From Kosakonia oryzae (GTDB lineage: Bacteria; Pseudomonadota; Gammaproteobacteria; Enterobacterales; Enterobacteriaceae): a DNA stretch of 64,000 nt. A program made the position numbers and the translations under genes. Of this stretch, positions 29,183-39,313 are shown in pieces. A model generated the notes under the pieces. The model was not told where the DNA came from, did no database searches, and saw nothing but the letters and a program-made list of their open reading frames with translations. Positions within the stretch are counted from its first letter, which is position 1. Each line of letters begins with the position of its first letter. Where the stretch lies: positions 5,208,001 through 5,272,000 of the forward strand of contig NZ_CP014007.2 in the NCBI RefSeq assembly GCF_001658025.2, read 5' to 3'.

Positions 29183-30723
29183 CCCGCCAGGAAAAACCGG
29201 AATGCCGGGTTATGCGTTTCATCGTGGCAGTCATAACCCAGTTCATTGAGCCGGGTTTCGAAATCCGGTTCGTGATCGCCCAGTTCAAACGCCGCCAGCA
29301 CGCGGCCATAATCCGTGCCATGGCTGCGATAGTGGAACAGCGAAATATTCCAGTGCGTGCCGAGCGTATGCAGGAATTTCAGCAGCGCGCCCGGTGATTC
29401 CGGGAACTCGAAGCTGTATAAACGCTCCTGCAACGGTTTCGATGGTCGTCCGCCAACCATATAGCGCACGTGCAGTTTCGCCATCTCATCGTCGGAGAGA
29501 TCCACCACGCTGTAACCACCGTCGTTCAGCAATGAAAGGATCTCCTGGCGCTCTTCCAGACCGCGACTCAAACGCACGCCGACAAAAATACAGGCATTTT
29601 TCGCATCGGCGAAACGGTAATTAAACTCGGTGACGGAACGTCCGCCCAGCAACTGGCAGAACTTCAGGAAGCTGCCCTTCTCTTCCGGAATGGTCACCGC
29701 CAGCAGCGCTTCGCGTTGCTCGCCCAGCTCACAGCGTTCAGAAACATAGCGTAAGCCGTGAAAATTGACGTTTGCGCCGGAAAGCACATGCGCCAGCCGC
29801 TCGCCATGAATGTTGTGTTTGGCGATATATTTCTTCATCCCCGCCAGCGCCAGCGCGCCGGACGGTTCCGCGACCGCCCGCACATCTTCGAACAGATCTT
29901 TCATCGCCGCGCAAATCGCATCGCTGTCGACGGTAATGATATCGTCGAGGTACTCCTGGCACAGACGGAAGGTTTCGTCACCGATACGTTTAACCGCAAC
30001 GCCTTCGGCAAACAATCCAACGCGGGACAAATCGACCGGATGCCCGGCGTCCAGCGCAGCTTTCAGGCAGGCGGAATCTTCCGCTTCGACAGCAATCACT
30101 TTGATTTGCGGCATTAGTTGCTTAATCAGTACCGCAACACCCGCTGCCAGGCCGCCACCGCCGACCGGTACAAAGATCCGGTCGATATGCGCATCCTGCT
30201 GCAACAACTCCAGCGCCAGCGTTCCCTGCCCGGCAATCACCATCGGATGATCGAACGGCGGGACAAACGTGAACCCTTGCTGCTGCGACAGCTCAATGGC
30301 TTTGGCTTTCGCTTCATCAAAATTGGCACCGTGCAGCAGCACTTCTCCACCAAAACCGCGTACCGCATCGACTTTGATATCGGCTGTCGCCACTGGCATC
30401 ACGATCAGCGATTTGATGCCGAGGCGAGTCGAGGACATCGCCACGCCCTGCGCGTGATTGCCTGCGGATGCCGTGATTACGCCATGCGATTTCTGCTCGG
30501 CGGTTAACCCGGCGATCATTGCGTAAGCACCGCGCAACTTGAAGCTGTGCACCGGCTGGCGATCTTCGCGTTTTACCAGAATGACGTTATCCAGGCGCGA
30601 AGATAGTTTGTCCATTTTTTGCAGCGGCGTCACCTGCGCCACTTCATAAACCGGCGCGCGCAGCACTGCCCTCAAATATTCCGCCCCTTCGGGGGCGGCG
30701 GAGAGGGGTTGGGATTCGGCCAT
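29179..30723 (-). CDS. ilvA: Threonine deaminase (biosynthetic)
   Basis: PLP enzyme that turns threonine into 2-oxobutanoate, the first committed step to isoleucine, with feedback inhibition by Ile and activation by Val. It has 514 residues from MAESQPLS; an ATG one codon earlier (30726) overlaps the ilvD stop as TAATGATG, so either may be used. The PLP Lys is in HSFKLRGAYAM, the phosphate loop is VPVGGGGLAAG, and the C-terminus has the two ACT-like regulatory domains. Last gene of ilvLXGMEDA. Confidence 0.98.
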   Translation of the reverse strand: MAESQPLSAAPEGAEYLRAVLRAPVYEVAQVTPLQKMDKLSSRLDNVILVKREDRQPVHSFKLRGAYAMIAGLTAEQKSHGVITASAGNHAQGVAMSSTRLGIKSLIVMPVATADIKVDAVRGFGGEVLLHGANFDEAKAKAIELSQQQGFTFVPPFDHPMVIAGQGTLALELLQQDAHIDRIFVPVGGGGLAAGVAVLIKQLMPQIKVIAVEAEDSACLKAALDAGHPVDLSRVGLFAEGVAVKRIGDETFRLCQEYLDDIITVDSDAICAAMKDLFEDVRAVAEPSGALALAGMKKYIAKHNIHGERLAHVLSGANVNFHGLRYVSERCELGEQREALLAVTIPEEKGSFLKFCQLLGGRSVTEFNYRFADAKNACIFVGVRLSRGLEERQEILSLLNDGGYSVVDLSDDEMAKLHVRYMVGGRPSKPLQERLYSFEFPESPGALLKFLHTLGTHWNISLFHYRSHGTDYGRVLAAFELGDHEPDFETRLNELGYDCHDETHNPAFRFFLAG

Positions 30724-30725
30724 CA

Positions 30726-32576
30726 TTAACCCCCAAGTTTGGATTTATCGCGCACCGCACCCTTGTCTGCACTGGTTGCGAGACTGGCGTAAGCGCGCAG
30801 CGCGAAGGAGACCTGACGTTCGCGATCCACCGGCGTCCAGGCTTTGTCGCCGCGGGCTTCCTGTGCTTCACGACGCGCCGCCAGCTGCTGGTCGCTGACC
30901 TGCAGCTGAATACCACGGTTCGGGATATCGATAGCGATGATGTCGCCATCTTCAATCAGCCCGATGTTGCCGCCGCTGGCCGCTTCCGGGGAAACATGGC
31001 CGATGGAAAGGCCGGATGTCCCGCCAGAGAAACGCCCGTCGGTGATCAGCGCACAGGCTTTACCGAGCCCCATCGACTTCAGGAAGCTGGTCGGATACAG
31101 CATCTCCTGCATGCCCGGCCCGCCTTTCGGCCCTTCATAGCGGATTACCACAACATCGCCGGCCACCACTTTACCGCCGAGAATAGCCTCAACTGCCGCA
31201 TCCTGGCTTTCATACACTTTTGCCGGACCGGTGAATTTCAGGTTGCTGTCATCCACGCCTGCGGTTTTCACGATGCAGCCGTTTTCGGCAAAGTTGCCAT
31301 ACAGTACGGCCAGACCGCCATCTTTGCTGTACGCATGCTCCAGCGAGCGAATGCAACCTGCGGCACGATCGTCATCCAGCGTGTCCCAACGGCAATCCTG
31401 TGAAAAAGCCTGGGTGGTGCGAATACCTGCCGGACCAGCGCGGAACATGGTTTTCACCGCCTCGTCTTTGGTCAGCATGACATCGTACTGCTCAAGCGTT
31501 TGCGGCAGCGTCAGACCGAGCACGTTTTTCACGTCACGGTTTAGCAGGCCTGCGCGATCCAGTTCGCCCAGAATACCCAGCACGCCACCCGCACGGTGAA
31601 CATCTTCCATATGGTATTTCTGCGTACTCGGCGCGACTTTACACAGTTGCGGAACTTTACGGGAAAGCTGATCGATGTCACTCATGGTGAAATCAATTTC
31701 GGCTTCCTGCGCCGCCGCCAGCAGGTGCAGAACGGTATTGGTCGAACCGCCCATTGCGATGTCCAGCGTCATGGCGTTTTCGAATGCCGCCTTGCTGGCG
31801 ATAGCGCGCGGCAACGCCGAGGCATCATCCTGCTCGTAGTAACGTTTAGTCAGCTCAACAATGCGTTTGCCAGCATTGATAAATAACTCTTTGCGATCGG
31901 CGTGGGTAGCCAGCAACGAACCGTTGCCCGGCTGCGACAGGCCCAGCGCTTCGGTCAGGCAGTTCATCGAGTTGGCGGTGAACATGCCGGAACAGGAGCC
32001 GCAGGTCGGGCATGCGGAACGTTCCACCTGTTCGCTCTGGTCATCAGAGACTTTCGGGTCTGCGCCCTGAATCATTGCATCAACCAGATCCAGTTTGATG
32101 ATCTGGTTGGAGAGTTTGGTCTTCCCGGCTTCCATCGGGCCGCCGGAGACGAAAATCACCGGAATATTGAGGCGCAGGGAAGCCATCAACATCCCCGGGG
32201 TGATTTTGTCGCAGTTGGAAATACACACCATCGCATCTGCGCAGTGGGCATTTACCATATATTCAACAGAATCAGCAATCAGCTCGCGGGAGGGCAGTGA
32301 ATACAGCATGCCGCCGTGGCCCATGGCAATGCCGTCATCGACGGCAATGGTGTTGAACTCTTTCGCCACGCCGCCTGCAGCTTCGATTTGCTCTGCAACC
32401 AGCTTACCAAGATCGCGCAGATGAACGTGCCCGGGCACGAACTGGGTAAACGAGTTTACGACAGCAATAATCGGCTTGCCGAAATCGGCGTCGGTCATCC
32501 CGGTTGCGCGCCACAGCGCGCGGGCACCCGCCATATTGCGCCCGTGTGTGGTGGTGGCGGAACGGTACTTAGGCAT
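30726..32576 (-). CDS. ilvD: Dihydroxy-acid dehydratase
   Basis: Iron-sulfur enzyme that dehydrates dihydroxyisovalerate and dihydroxymethylvalerate, third common step of Val/Ile synthesis. The 616 residues match the family. Cluster-ligand and active-site regions include [11 protein letters not shown] and [19 protein letters not shown]. It is sensitive to oxidants in E. coli. The stop touches the ilvA start. An ERIC element separates it from ilvE upstream, lengthening that intergenic gap to 187 bases. Confidence 0.98.
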   Translation of the reverse strand: MPKYRSATTTHGRNMAGARALWRATGMTDADFGKPIIAVVNSFTQFVPGHVHLRDLGKLVAEQIEAAGGVAKEFNTIAVDDGIAMGHGGMLYSLPSRELIADSVEYMVNAHCADAMVCISNCDKITPGMLMASLRLNIPVIFVSGGPMEAGKTKLSNQIIKLDLVDAMIQGADPKVSDDQSEQVERSACPTCGSCSGMFTANSMNCLTEALGLSQPGNGSLLATHADRKELFINAGKRIVELTKRYYEQDDASALPRAIASKAAFENAMTLDIAMGGSTNTVLHLLAAAQEAEIDFTMSDIDQLSRKVPQLCKVAPSTQKYHMEDVHRAGGVLGILGELDRAGLLNRDVKNVLGLTLPQTLEQYDVMLTKDEAVKTMFRAGPAGIRTTQAFSQDCRWDTLDDDRAAGCIRSLEHAYSKDGGLAVLYGNFAENGCIVKTAGVDDSNLKFTGPAKVYESQDAAVEAILGGKVVAGDVVVIRYEGPKGGPGMQEMLYPTSFLKSMGLGKACALITDGRFSGGTSGLSIGHVSPEAASGGNIGLIEDGDIIAIDIPNRGIQLQVSDQQLAARREAQEARGDKAWTPVDRERQVSFALRAYASLATSADKGAVRDKSKLGG

Positions 32577-32638
32577 GCTCTTTTACTCCCGTCTGTCTTG
32601 TCGATGGGGTGGTACGTGCCATCCCATATTTATTTGCT

Positions 32639-32763
32639 ATACCCTAAATAATTCTGGTTGTAGGAAGGCGGCAAGCGAGCGAATCCCCAGGAGCTTACAT
32701 AAGTAAGTGACTGGGGTGAACGAGTGCAGCCAACACACCTACAACCTGAAGTATGACGGGTAT
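32639..32763. repeat. ERIC (IRU) element between ilvE and ilvD
   Basis: A near-consensus ERIC: GAATCCCCAGGAGCTTACAT followed by AAGTAAGTGACTGGGGTGAA, with inner arms GGTTGTAGG / CCTACAACC and outer arms ATACCC / GGGTAT. It is 125 bases long and its edge abuts the ilvE stop codon (32766-32764) with no gap. It is inside the ilvGMEDA transcript, so the mRNA carries a long hairpin between ilvE and ilvD. Confidence 0.95.
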
Positions 32764-33693
32764 TTATGGATTAACTTGATCCAACCAGCCCCACTTATCT
32801 TCCGTTTCACCGGTGAAGAGGCCAAAGAATGCTTGTTGAATACGTTTGGTGACCGGGCCGCAACGACCTTCGCCAACCTGAATACCATCAACGCTACGAA
32901 CCGGGGTAATCTCAGCAGCAGTACCGGACATGAACACTTCATCCGCCAGATACAGCGATTCGCGGGACAGCACCTGCTCGCGAACTTCAATATTCAGCTC
33001 TTTCGCCAGCTTGATGATGGCATCACGGGTGATCCCCGGCAGTGCAGAAGAGGTGAACGGAGGAGTGAACAGAATGCCATCTTTCACTTCAAACAGGTTT
33101 TCGCCCGCACCTTCAGAGATATAACCGTTCACATCCAGCGCGATACCTTCCTGGTAACCGTGACGACGCGCTTCGCTGCCAACCAGCAGCGAGGAGAGGT
33201 AGTTACCGCCGGCTTTTGCGGCTGTCGGGATAGTGTTCGGCGCAACACGGTTCCACGAAGAAACCATCGCATCGATACCCTGATCCAGCGCTTCTGCACC
33301 CAAGTAAGCGCCCCACGGGAACGCAGCGATAATTACGTCAGTGCTGTAGCCCGCAGGCGGGTTCACGCCCATGCCAACGTCGCCAACAAAGATCAGCGGA
33401 CGGATATACGCGCTGGTCAGGTTGTTTTTGCGGATCACTTCGCGGCAGGCTTCCATCAGTTCATCAATGCTTTGAGAAACCGGGAAACGGTAGATTTTGG
33501 CGGAATCATGCAGGCGCTGCATATGTTCACGATGGCGGAAGACTACCGGGCCTTTGTGTGAGTCGTAGCAACGGATGCCTTCAAAGACAGAGGTGCCGTA
33601 GTGCAGAGCGTGGGACATCACGTGAACTTTCGCGTCTTCCCAACGAACCATCTCGCCATTGAACCAAATGTAGTCTGCTTTTTTCGTCGTCAT
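32764..33693 (-). CDS. ilvE: Branched-chain amino-acid aminotransferase
   Basis: PLP class IV aminotransferase, last step of Val, Ile and Leu synthesis. It has 309 residues. The Schiff-base lysine is in TAAKAGGNYLSS (near residue 160) and the cofactor region includes SEGAGENLF. It lies 17 bases after ilvM; its stop codon is directly followed by an ERIC element. Nothing in the coding sequence is unusual. Confidence 0.98.
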   Translation of the reverse strand: MTTKKADYIWFNGEMVRWEDAKVHVMSHALHYGTSVFEGIRCYDSHKGPVVFRHREHMQRLHDSAKIYRFPVSQSIDELMEACREVIRKNNLTSAYIRPLIFVGDVGMGVNPPAGYSTDVIIAAFPWGAYLGAEALDQGIDAMVSSWNRVAPNTIPTAAKAGGNYLSSLLVGSEARRHGYQEGIALDVNGYISEGAGENLFEVKDGILFTPPFTSSALPGITRDAIIKLAKELNIEVREQVLSRESLYLADEVFMSGTAAEITPVRSVDGIQVGEGRCGPVTKRIQQAFFGLFTGETEDKWGWLDQVNP

Positions 33694-33710
33694 TGTTCTT
33701 CCTTTTGCGC

Positions 33711-33980
33711 TTACGCGCGGATTTGTTGTGATTGTGATGATGTGGCGCGTTGTCGGATATCAACCCGGGCAACGTCGACAAGTTTGCTCAATTGGCTAAA
33801 CAGTAATTCGACAGGCCGCGGGCTGGCAACGGTCAATTCAATATTTATGTTCTGCGCATCGCTGGCGGTTTCCATATTCATCGCGCATACCTGAAAACCC
33901 CGATGGCGCACTACGCGCAACACGCGTTCTAACGTTTCCGGATTGAAGCGAGCCTCAACGGCGACCTGATGTTGCATCAT
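33711..33980 (-). CDS. ilvM: Acetolactate synthase II small (regulatory) subunit
   Basis: An 89-residue ACT-domain subunit needed for activity of acetolactate synthase II. The sequence [20 protein letters not shown] and the central [10 protein letters not shown] are conserved. Unlike isozymes I and III, the ilvGM enzyme is insensitive to valine. The start overlaps the ilvG stop (ATGA), giving coupled translation of the two subunits. Confidence 0.97.
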   Translation of the reverse strand: MMQHQVAVEARFNPETLERVLRVVRHRGFQVCAMNMETASDAQNINIELTVASPRPVELLFSQLSKLVDVARVDIRQRATSSQSQQIRA

Positions 33981-35623
33981 GATAATTTCTCCAGCATTTG
34001 TGAGTTACTGGCGCCGGGCGGCACCAATGGCCAGACATTCTCAAGTTCGTCGATTGAGACATGAAGCAGGTATGGCCCTGAGCTCGAAAGCATGGTGTCA
34101 AGTGCCGCTTCAACCTGGTCTTTACGGGTGATGTGCTGGCCCGGAATGCCAAAGGCGCTGGCCAGCGTGAGGAAATCGGGGTTATCAGTCAGGGTAGTTT
34201 CGCTATAACGCTCGTTAAAGAACAACTGCTGCCATTGTCGAACCATTCCTAAACGCTGGTTGTCCAGCAATACCATCTTCAGCGGTAACTGTTTGCGTTT
34301 TACGGTGCCCAGTTCCTGCACATTCATCATGAAGGAACCGTCACCGGAGATACAGATCACCGTATCCTCCGGGCGGGCGACCTGCGCGCCAACGGCAGCG
34401 GGCAGACCAAACCCCATCGTGCCTAAGCCGCTTGAGGTAATGAAATTTTCCGGACGATCAAATTCAAGGTGTTGCGCAGCCCACATCTGGTGCTGCCCGA
34501 CATCGGTCGTCACCACGCTGTTCGCTGGTTTGCGTTCTGAGAGTTGCTTTAACAGCAGCGGCGCATAAATCGCCTCGCCGGGATGGTCATAACGCCAGGC
34601 GTGCTCGCGGCGTAAGTCTGCGGCATATTGTCGCCACGCATCAATGGACAGCGCCTGTTGCAACGCCGGGAGCAATGCATTCAAATCCCCCTGCAACGCG
34701 ACATGCGCCTGACGCAGCTTACTCATTTCCGCCGGATCGATATCCATATGAATCACTTTTGCATGCGGCGCAAAGGTATTCAGCTTGCCGGTCACGCGAT
34801 CGTCGAACCGCGCGCCAACAGCAACCAGCAAATCGCACTCCTGAACCGCAAAGTTCGCCGCTTTAGTACCATGCATCCCCAACATACCGAGGTAATAAGC
34901 ATATTCTGGCGCCACTGTGCCCAGGCCTTTCAGCGTACAAACTACCGGCATCTGTGTTGCAGCCAGAAACTCACGCAGAGCAGGAACCGCCAGTGCCATG
35001 CCAACGCCGCCGCCAACATATAACATCGGTTTTTTAGCCTGCGCCAGCATCTGGCGGGCCTGATCAACCTGCGCCTGCGGGAAGGAGATTACGTCATCAA
35101 CGGTGGCGAAATAGGGCTCAAGATCGCCACTCGCCAGTTGGATGTCTTTAGGAATATCAACCAGAACCGGGCCAGGGCGACCAGAACTGGCGACATGGAA
35201 AGCTTCAGCCATTACGCGCGGCAGCTCTTCCAGGGATTCAACCAGAAAGCTGTGTTTGGTGCAGGCCAGCGACAAGCCCAACACATCCACTTCCTGAAAA
35301 GCGTCGGTACCCATCAGCGGAGCCGCAACCTGGCCCGTAATCGCCACCACCGGAACCGAATCTAACAACGCATCGGCAAGGCCAGTAATCAGATTGGTAG
35401 CGCCCGGACCGGATGTCGCAATGCATACGCCTGTTTTACCCGTTGCACGGGCATAGCCAATAGCAGCCATCGCAGCGCCCTGCTCGTGCCGGCACAGTAG
35501 GTGTTCCACGCCGCCGTCATACAATGCATCGTAAACCGGCATGATTGCGCCACCCGGATAGCCAAAAACCGTATCCACTTTCTGTGCCCGCAACGCATGT
35601 ACTACCCACTGTGCCCCATTCAT
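33977..35623 (-). CDS. ilvG: Acetolactate synthase II large subunit
   Basis: ThDP- and FAD-dependent enzyme forming acetolactate and acetohydroxybutyrate. The frame is intact at 548 residues, unlike E. coli K-12 where a frameshift kills it, so this strain should have valine-resistant isozyme II. The catalytic Glu is in [16 protein letters not shown], and the ThDP/Mg motif runs from GDGSFMMN to LLDNQRLG. It is two bases after the tiny ilvX gene and downstream of the ilv attenuator. Confidence 0.98.
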   Translation of the reverse strand: MNGAQWVVHALRAQKVDTVFGYPGGAIMPVYDALYDGGVEHLLCRHEQGAAMAAIGYARATGKTGVCIATSGPGATNLITGLADALLDSVPVVAITGQVAAPLMGTDAFQEVDVLGLSLACTKHSFLVESLEELPRVMAEAFHVASSGRPGPVLVDIPKDIQLASGDLEPYFATVDDVISFPQAQVDQARQMLAQAKKPMLYVGGGVGMALAVPALREFLAATQMPVVCTLKGLGTVAPEYAYYLGMLGMHGTKAANFAVQECDLLVAVGARFDDRVTGKLNTFAPHAKVIHMDIDPAEMSKLRQAHVALQGDLNALLPALQQALSIDAWRQYAADLRREHAWRYDHPGEAIYAPLLLKQLSERKPANSVVTTDVGQHQMWAAQHLEFDRPENFITSSGLGTMGFGLPAAVGAQVARPEDTVICISGDGSFMMNVQELGTVKRKQLPLKMVLLDNQRLGMVRQWQQLFFNERYSETTLTDNPDFLTLASAFGIPGQHITRKDQVEAALDTMLSSSGPYLLHVSIDELENVWPLVPPGASNSQMLEKLS

Positions 35624-35625
35624 AG

Positions 35626-35676
35626 TCAGTTCCCCGCCGTATATCGGGAGAAACAGAATTTTGTGCTACAACTCAT
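35626..35676 (-). CDS. ilvX: IlvX small protein, 16 residues
   Basis: Between the attenuator and ilvG, ATG at 35676 opens a 16-residue frame, [16 protein letters not shown], ending TGA two bases before the ilvG ATG. It closely matches the small protein IlvX reported at the same place in E. coli ([16 protein letters not shown], recalled). A strong GAGGAGCAGAGA ribosome site precedes it. The core STKFCFSR is retained. Function is unknown; translation could assist ilvG initiation. Confidence 0.82.
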   Translation of the reverse strand: MSCSTKFCFSRYTAGN

Positions 35677-35706
35677 TCTCTGCTCCTCGTTTATATTTTT
35701 AAGTCA

Positions 35707-35742
35707 TAAAAAAACCCCCGGACCTTTCGGTGCGGGGGTCTT
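35707..35742 (-). terminator. ilv attenuator terminator
   Basis: Minus-strand hairpin ACCCCCGCACC-GAAA-GGTCCGGGGGT followed by seven T, 21 bases after the ilvL stop. This is the Rho-independent attenuator of ilvGMEDA: when charged Ile, Val and Leu tRNAs are plentiful, ribosomes finish ilvL and the hairpin forms; stalling favours an antiterminator. Confidence 0.95.
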
Positions 35743-35762
35743 AGTTCGTTAAGGCTTGTTTT

Positions 35763-35861
35763 TTAAGCCTTTCCTCGTCCAAGTGCAGCCCCGCACGGTG
35801 GGATAATAATCACCACCACGCTAATCACGACCAGGCTAATCACTCGTAGAAGGGCTTTCAT
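35763..35861 (-). CDS. ilvL: ilv operon leader (attenuator) peptide
   Basis: A 32-residue leader peptide, starting MKALLRVISLVV and ending PPCGAALGRGKA. About half of it is Ile, Val or Leu, including the run ISVVVIII, which makes ribosome speed depend on supply of those charged tRNAs. It differs from the E. coli leader by only about one residue (Lys for Thr at position 2). It lies directly upstream of the attenuator hairpin. A longer upstream in-frame start (36068) is not used. Confidence 0.97.
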   Translation of the reverse strand: MKALLRVISLVVISVVVIIIPPCGAALGRGKA

Positions 35862-36180
35862 GTTTGTTCGTTCTTGCTTCATGTTCGAAGGAATACCTAA
35901 AGAGGTAACACAGATTTCCGACAAGACACAAGAAAAATTTATGACCACTTTAGTGCCCTCGCTCACAAGAAAGAAAAAACTCATTGTTTTATATAACAAA
36001 AAAGGCTCGTGAAAATATTTCACTAGTTTCCCAACAAAATCAATATTGCGGGCGTTCTTCCAGCGCAATGAAAATAGTGTGAACTTGCAGCAAATTACCG
36101 GAAACTTTCACGTAAATGCGCAATATCGATAATGATCGGTAAAATCGAAGAACAGATAATGGCCATGGCAAGGAGGAACT
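35862..36180. other. ilvL-yifB divergent region
   Basis: This 319-base gap has no gene. The part next to ilvL should carry the ilv promoter on the minus strand, but I could not choose confidently among weak TTGTGT/TTGTCG -35 candidates. The middle (about 35920-36030) is strikingly AT-rich, as expected for the IHF-bound activating region known upstream of ilvPG in E. coli. The right side has the yifB leader with a strong AAGGAGG before the ATG. Confidence 0.5.
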
Positions 36181-37701
36181 ATGGCATTGTCAGTCATTTA
36201 TACCCGGGCGGCTCTTGGCGTTACTGCGCCATTGGTGACGGTCGAAGTGCACATCAGCAACGGACTTCCAGGGCTGACCATTGTCGGATTACCAGAGACG
36301 ACCGTCAAAGAGGCACGCGATCGGGTACGCAGCGCGATCATCAATAGTGGTTATGAATTCCCGGCCAAGCGGATTACGATCAATCTCGCACCGGCCGATC
36401 TCCCAAAGGAAGGAGGACGATACGATTTACCCATTGCTATTGCGCTTCTGGCGGCCTCAGAGCAACTAACAGCACCCATGCTGAGTGACTACGAGTTTGT
36501 TGGTGAACTAGCCCTTACAGGCGCATTGCGTGGAGTCTCCGGCGCTATCTCTTGTGTCATGGAAGCAGTGAAAGCCAGGCGTCGCATCATCATTGCTCAG
36601 GAAAATGAAGCGGAGGCCAGCCTCGCTGAAACAGAAGATTGCCGCATAGCTGCCCATTTGCAGGAGGTATGTGCTTTTCTGGAAGGAAAACACGCCCTCT
36701 CACCTCCATCCCCCTTTGAGGGCGTCCAGGAGAGGCACAACGAGGATCTGAGCGATGTAATTGGACAGCAGCAAGGGAAGCGCGCTTTAGAAATCACTGC
36801 GGCAGGCGGACATAATTTATTGTTGATAGGGCCGCCAGGCACCGGAAAAACCATGCTGGCCAGTAGACTGGGAGGATTATTACCGCCGCTTAATAATCAG
36901 GAAGCCCTGGAAAGCGCAGCAGTGATGAGTGTATTCAACAGCAATAGCCTCATTCGCCATTGGCGACGAAGGCCATTCAGAACGCCTCATCACAGCGCTT
37001 CCCTGGCGGCAATGGTTGGGGGAGGTTCATTACCAGGTCCCGGCGAGATTTCGCTGGCGCACAACGGCGTGCTGTTTCTGGATGAACTACCTGAGTTTGA
37101 GCGACGCGTACTGGATGCTCTGCGCGAACCGCTGGAGTCAGGCCAAATTCATATTTCACGGACAAGAGCAAAAATCACTTATCCTGCGCGCTTTCAGTTG
37201 ATTGCGGCCATGAATCCCAGCCCAACCGGGCACTATCAGGGTAACCATAATCGCAGCACGCCTGAACAGACACTGCGGTATCTGGGAAAGTTATCGGGCC
37301 CTTTTCTCGACCGGTTTGATCTCTCGCTGGAAATACCGCTACCCGCTGCCGGGTTAATGAGTCAACCCCAGCAGAAAGGTGAATGCAGTGAGGCCGTGCG
37401 ATCACGCGTTATTCAGGCTCATGCTCGTCAGCATCAACGGCAGAAGAAGCTCAACGCCCGGCTGGAAAGCAGCGAAACAAAACAGTTCTGCTTGCTTGCA
37501 AAAGAGGATGGGGAGTGGCTGGAAGAGACGTTAACACGTCTGGGTTTCTCCATACGGGCCTGGCAACGTCTGCTGAAGGTAGCAAGAACTATTGCTGATC
37601 TGGAACAGCAGGAGGAAATCCAGCGAACGCACCTGCAGGAAGCACTAAGTTATCGCGCAATCGACAGGTTACTCATTCATCTGCAAAATATGCTGACGTA
37701 A
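36181..37701 (+). CDS. yifB: YifB, Mg-chelatase-like/ComM family AAA+ ATPase
   Basis: A 506-residue AAA+ protein of the YifB/ComM group. The N-terminal half has the Lon-protease-like fold (SNGLPGLTIVGLPETTVKEA). Walker A is GPPGTGKTMLAS near residue 215, Walker B VLFLDELPEF, and the C-terminal part has the Mg-chelatase lid. ComM homologues help branch migration during natural transformation; the role in enterobacteria is unproven. It starts behind a strong AAGGAGG site and ends at a terminator shared with maoP. Confidence 0.94.
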   Translation: MALSVIYTRAALGVTAPLVTVEVHISNGLPGLTIVGLPETTVKEARDRVRSAIINSGYEFPAKRITINLAPADLPKEGGRYDLPIAIALLAASEQLTAPMLSDYEFVGELALTGALRGVSGAISCVMEAVKARRRIIIAQENEAEASLAETEDCRIAAHLQEVCAFLEGKHALSPPSPFEGVQERHNEDLSDVIGQQQGKRALEITAAGGHNLLLIGPPGTGKTMLASRLGGLLPPLNNQEALESAAVMSVFNSNSLIRHWRRRPFRTPHHSASLAAMVGGGSLPGPGEISLAHNGVLFLDELPEFERRVLDALREPLESGQIHISRTRAKITYPARFQLIAAMNPSPTGHYQGNHNRSTPEQTLRYLGKLSGPFLDRFDLSLEIPLPAAGLMSQPQQKGECSEAVRSRVIQAHARQHQRQKKLNARLESSETKQFCLLAKEDGEWLEETLTRLGFSIRAWQRLLKVARTIADLEQQEEIQRTHLQEALSYRAIDRLLIHLQNMLT

Positions 37702-37725
37702 AAAAAGGGGCCGTAGCCCCTTTCT
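37701..37725. terminator. Bidirectional yifB/maoP terminator
   Basis: Hairpin AAAGGGGC-CGTA-GCCCCTTT between convergent yifB and maoP, with T-rich flanks on both strands. Confidence 0.85.
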
Positions 37726-37726
37726 C

Positions 37727-38065
37727 TTAATCGTCAGACTCGGTGTAATCTTCCGTACCTTCCATCTGCGGTTTACCACCCGACAAGGTGTGAAAACGCT
37801 TCGGTCGCTTAATGCGGGCCATATACTTAAGCCAGACACGTTCTGCTTCCGTGTTGGGTTCACGTTCTCCACGGCAGACTGCGACAAACTGCGTTTCTTC
37901 TTCGGTCACTGGTTCACGTTTCCCAAGCTCCAGCTCGTTAAACGCATAGCCGTGACGCTCAAGCAGTTGAGCCTCTTTGATGGTGAAATCACCGTGGCGC
38001 GAGAACCCGCGTGGATAATTTTTATTGTCGAAAAAACGATTCGTCGTCGTAAAGCTTTCCGCCAT
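37727..38065 (-). CDS. maoP: Macrodomain Ori organisation protein MaoP (YifE)
   Basis: A 112-residue DUF413 protein. In E. coli MaoP acts with a nearby 17-bp site, maoS, to organise the Ori macrodomain. The sequence, with [17 protein letters not shown] and the acidic C-terminus TEDYTESDD, matches E. coli closely. It is divergent from hdfR; the 118-base gap between them is where maoS would be expected, but I could not identify it by eye. Identity is firm; function is by homology. Confidence 0.92.
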   Translation of the reverse strand: MAESFTTTNRFFDNKNYPRGFSRHGDFTIKEAQLLERHGYAFNELELGKREPVTEEETQFVAVCRGEREPNTEAERVWLKYMARIKRPKRFHTLSGGKPQMEGTEDYTESDD

Positions 38066-38183
38066 CCTGCACGCTCCTAATTCTTTGGCCGAGCTATTTA
38101 TGGCGCGGAGTATTAGTTACGCTTGACAGAGTGTAAAACAAAACATTTAAATCATTACGACAAATATTTTTGTGGAGAAAACC

Positions 38184-39005
38184 GTGGATACGGAATTACT
38201 AAAAACTTTCCTGGAAGTAAGCAGGACTCGTCACTTCGGCCGGGCGGCTGAATCACTCTATCTGACACAGTCTGCGGTGAGTTTTCGTATTCGCCAGTTG
38301 GAGAACCAGCTTGGGGTTAATCTCTTTACTCGTCACCGTAATAATATCCGTCTGACGGCGGCTGGAGAGAAACTTCTGCCTTATGCCGAGACACTTATGA
38401 GTACGTGGCAGGCTGCGCGGAAAGAGGTTGCACATACTTCGCGGCATCACCAATTTTCTATCGGTGCCAGTGCGTCATTGTGGGAATGTATGCTCAGTGA
38501 CTGGCTAAGCAGACTCTATGATCTGCAGGGAAATCTGCAATTCGAAGCACGCATTGCACAACGTCAGTCATTAGTGAAACAGTTACATGAGCGGCAGCTG
38601 GATCTGCTGATTACCACCGAAACACCGAAAATGGATGAATTCAGCAGCCAACTATTAGGGCATTTTACGCTCGCGCTCTATTCTGCTGAACCGGGTAAAA
38701 ATAAAGCGGAACTGAACTACTTGCGATTGGAGTGGGGGGCAGATTTTCAGCAGCATGAAGCAGAGTTGATCGCCAGTGACGATGTACCCACATTAACGAC
38801 CAGCTCTGCGGAAGTCGCGCATCGACAGTTGCCACAGCTAAATGGTTGTACCTGGCTACCGGTGTTGTGGGCAGAACAAAAAAACGGCTTACATTTGGTA
38901 GCAGATACCGCAACCCTTTCTCGTCCGCTTTACGCTATTTGGCTGCAGAATAGTGACAAACAGAACCAGATCAAAGATCTTTTAAAGATCAAAGTGATTG
39001 ACTGA
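38184..39005 (+). CDS. hdfR: LysR-type regulator HdfR
   Basis: LysR-type regulator known in E. coli to repress the flagellar master operon flhDC. I place the start at GTG 38184 (V-D-T-E-L-L-K-T-F), with GGAG correctly spaced before it, giving 273 residues; a GTG at 38172 would add four residues but has no ribosome site. The DNA-binding domain includes [20 protein letters not shown]. Relative to E. coli it is a few residues shorter after RLYDLQGN and at the C-terminus. It converges on trpT. Confidence 0.93.
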   Translation: MDTELLKTFLEVSRTRHFGRAAESLYLTQSAVSFRIRQLENQLGVNLFTRHRNNIRLTAAGEKLLPYAETLMSTWQAARKEVAHTSRHHQFSIGASASLWECMLSDWLSRLYDLQGNLQFEARIAQRQSLVKQLHERQLDLLITTETPKMDEFSSQLLGHFTLALYSAEPGKNKAELNYLRLEWGADFQQHEAELIASDDVPTLTTSSAEVAHRQLPQLNGCTWLPVLWAEQKNGLHLVADTATLSRPLYAIWLQNSDKQNQIKDLLKIKVID

Positions 39006-39018
39006 AATATGAGGCAAG

Positions 39019-39038
39019 GATGCCAGCCGGCATCTTTT
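39019..39038 (+). terminator. hdfR terminator
   Basis: Hairpin GATGCC-AGCC-GGCATC followed by TTTT, 13 bases after the hdfR stop. Confidence 0.8.
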
Positions 39039-39061
39039 GTATGAAAGGCCTTGAAAAAAAA

Positions 39062-39093
39062 CCAAAAAAAATCCTTAGCAAACGCTAAGGATT
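39062..39093 (-). terminator. Terminator of the rRNA operon after trpT
   Basis: Minus-strand hairpin ATCCTTAGC-GTTT-GCTAAGGAT followed by a run of T, starting five bases after the tRNA-Trp CCA end. Confidence 0.92.
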
Positions 39094-39098
39094 ATTTC

Positions 39099-39174
<76 letters not shown>

Positions 39175-39182
39175 AATTAGGG

Positions 39183-39259
39183 TGGCGGAACGGACGGGAC
39201 TCGAACCCGCGACCCCCTGCGTGACAGGCAGGTATTCTAACCGACTGAACTACCGCTCC
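39183..39259 (-). tRNA. aspT: tRNA-Asp (anticodon GUC)
   Basis: Seventy-seven bases, starting GGAGCGGTAGTTCAGTCGGT, anticodon GTC in loop CTGTCAC, encoded CCA. It is distal to 5S and eight bases before trpT, matching the rrnC-type tail. Confidence 0.98.
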
Positions 39260-39313
39260 ACCGAATTTCTTTACAACCACCGGTTTGTTGCCCGGTCTGA
39301 CTTGCTTAATTTG

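Noticed and set aside
33977-35623. Frameshift in ilvG as in E. coli K-12
   Set aside because: The frame is open over all 548 codons with both ThDP motifs in register.
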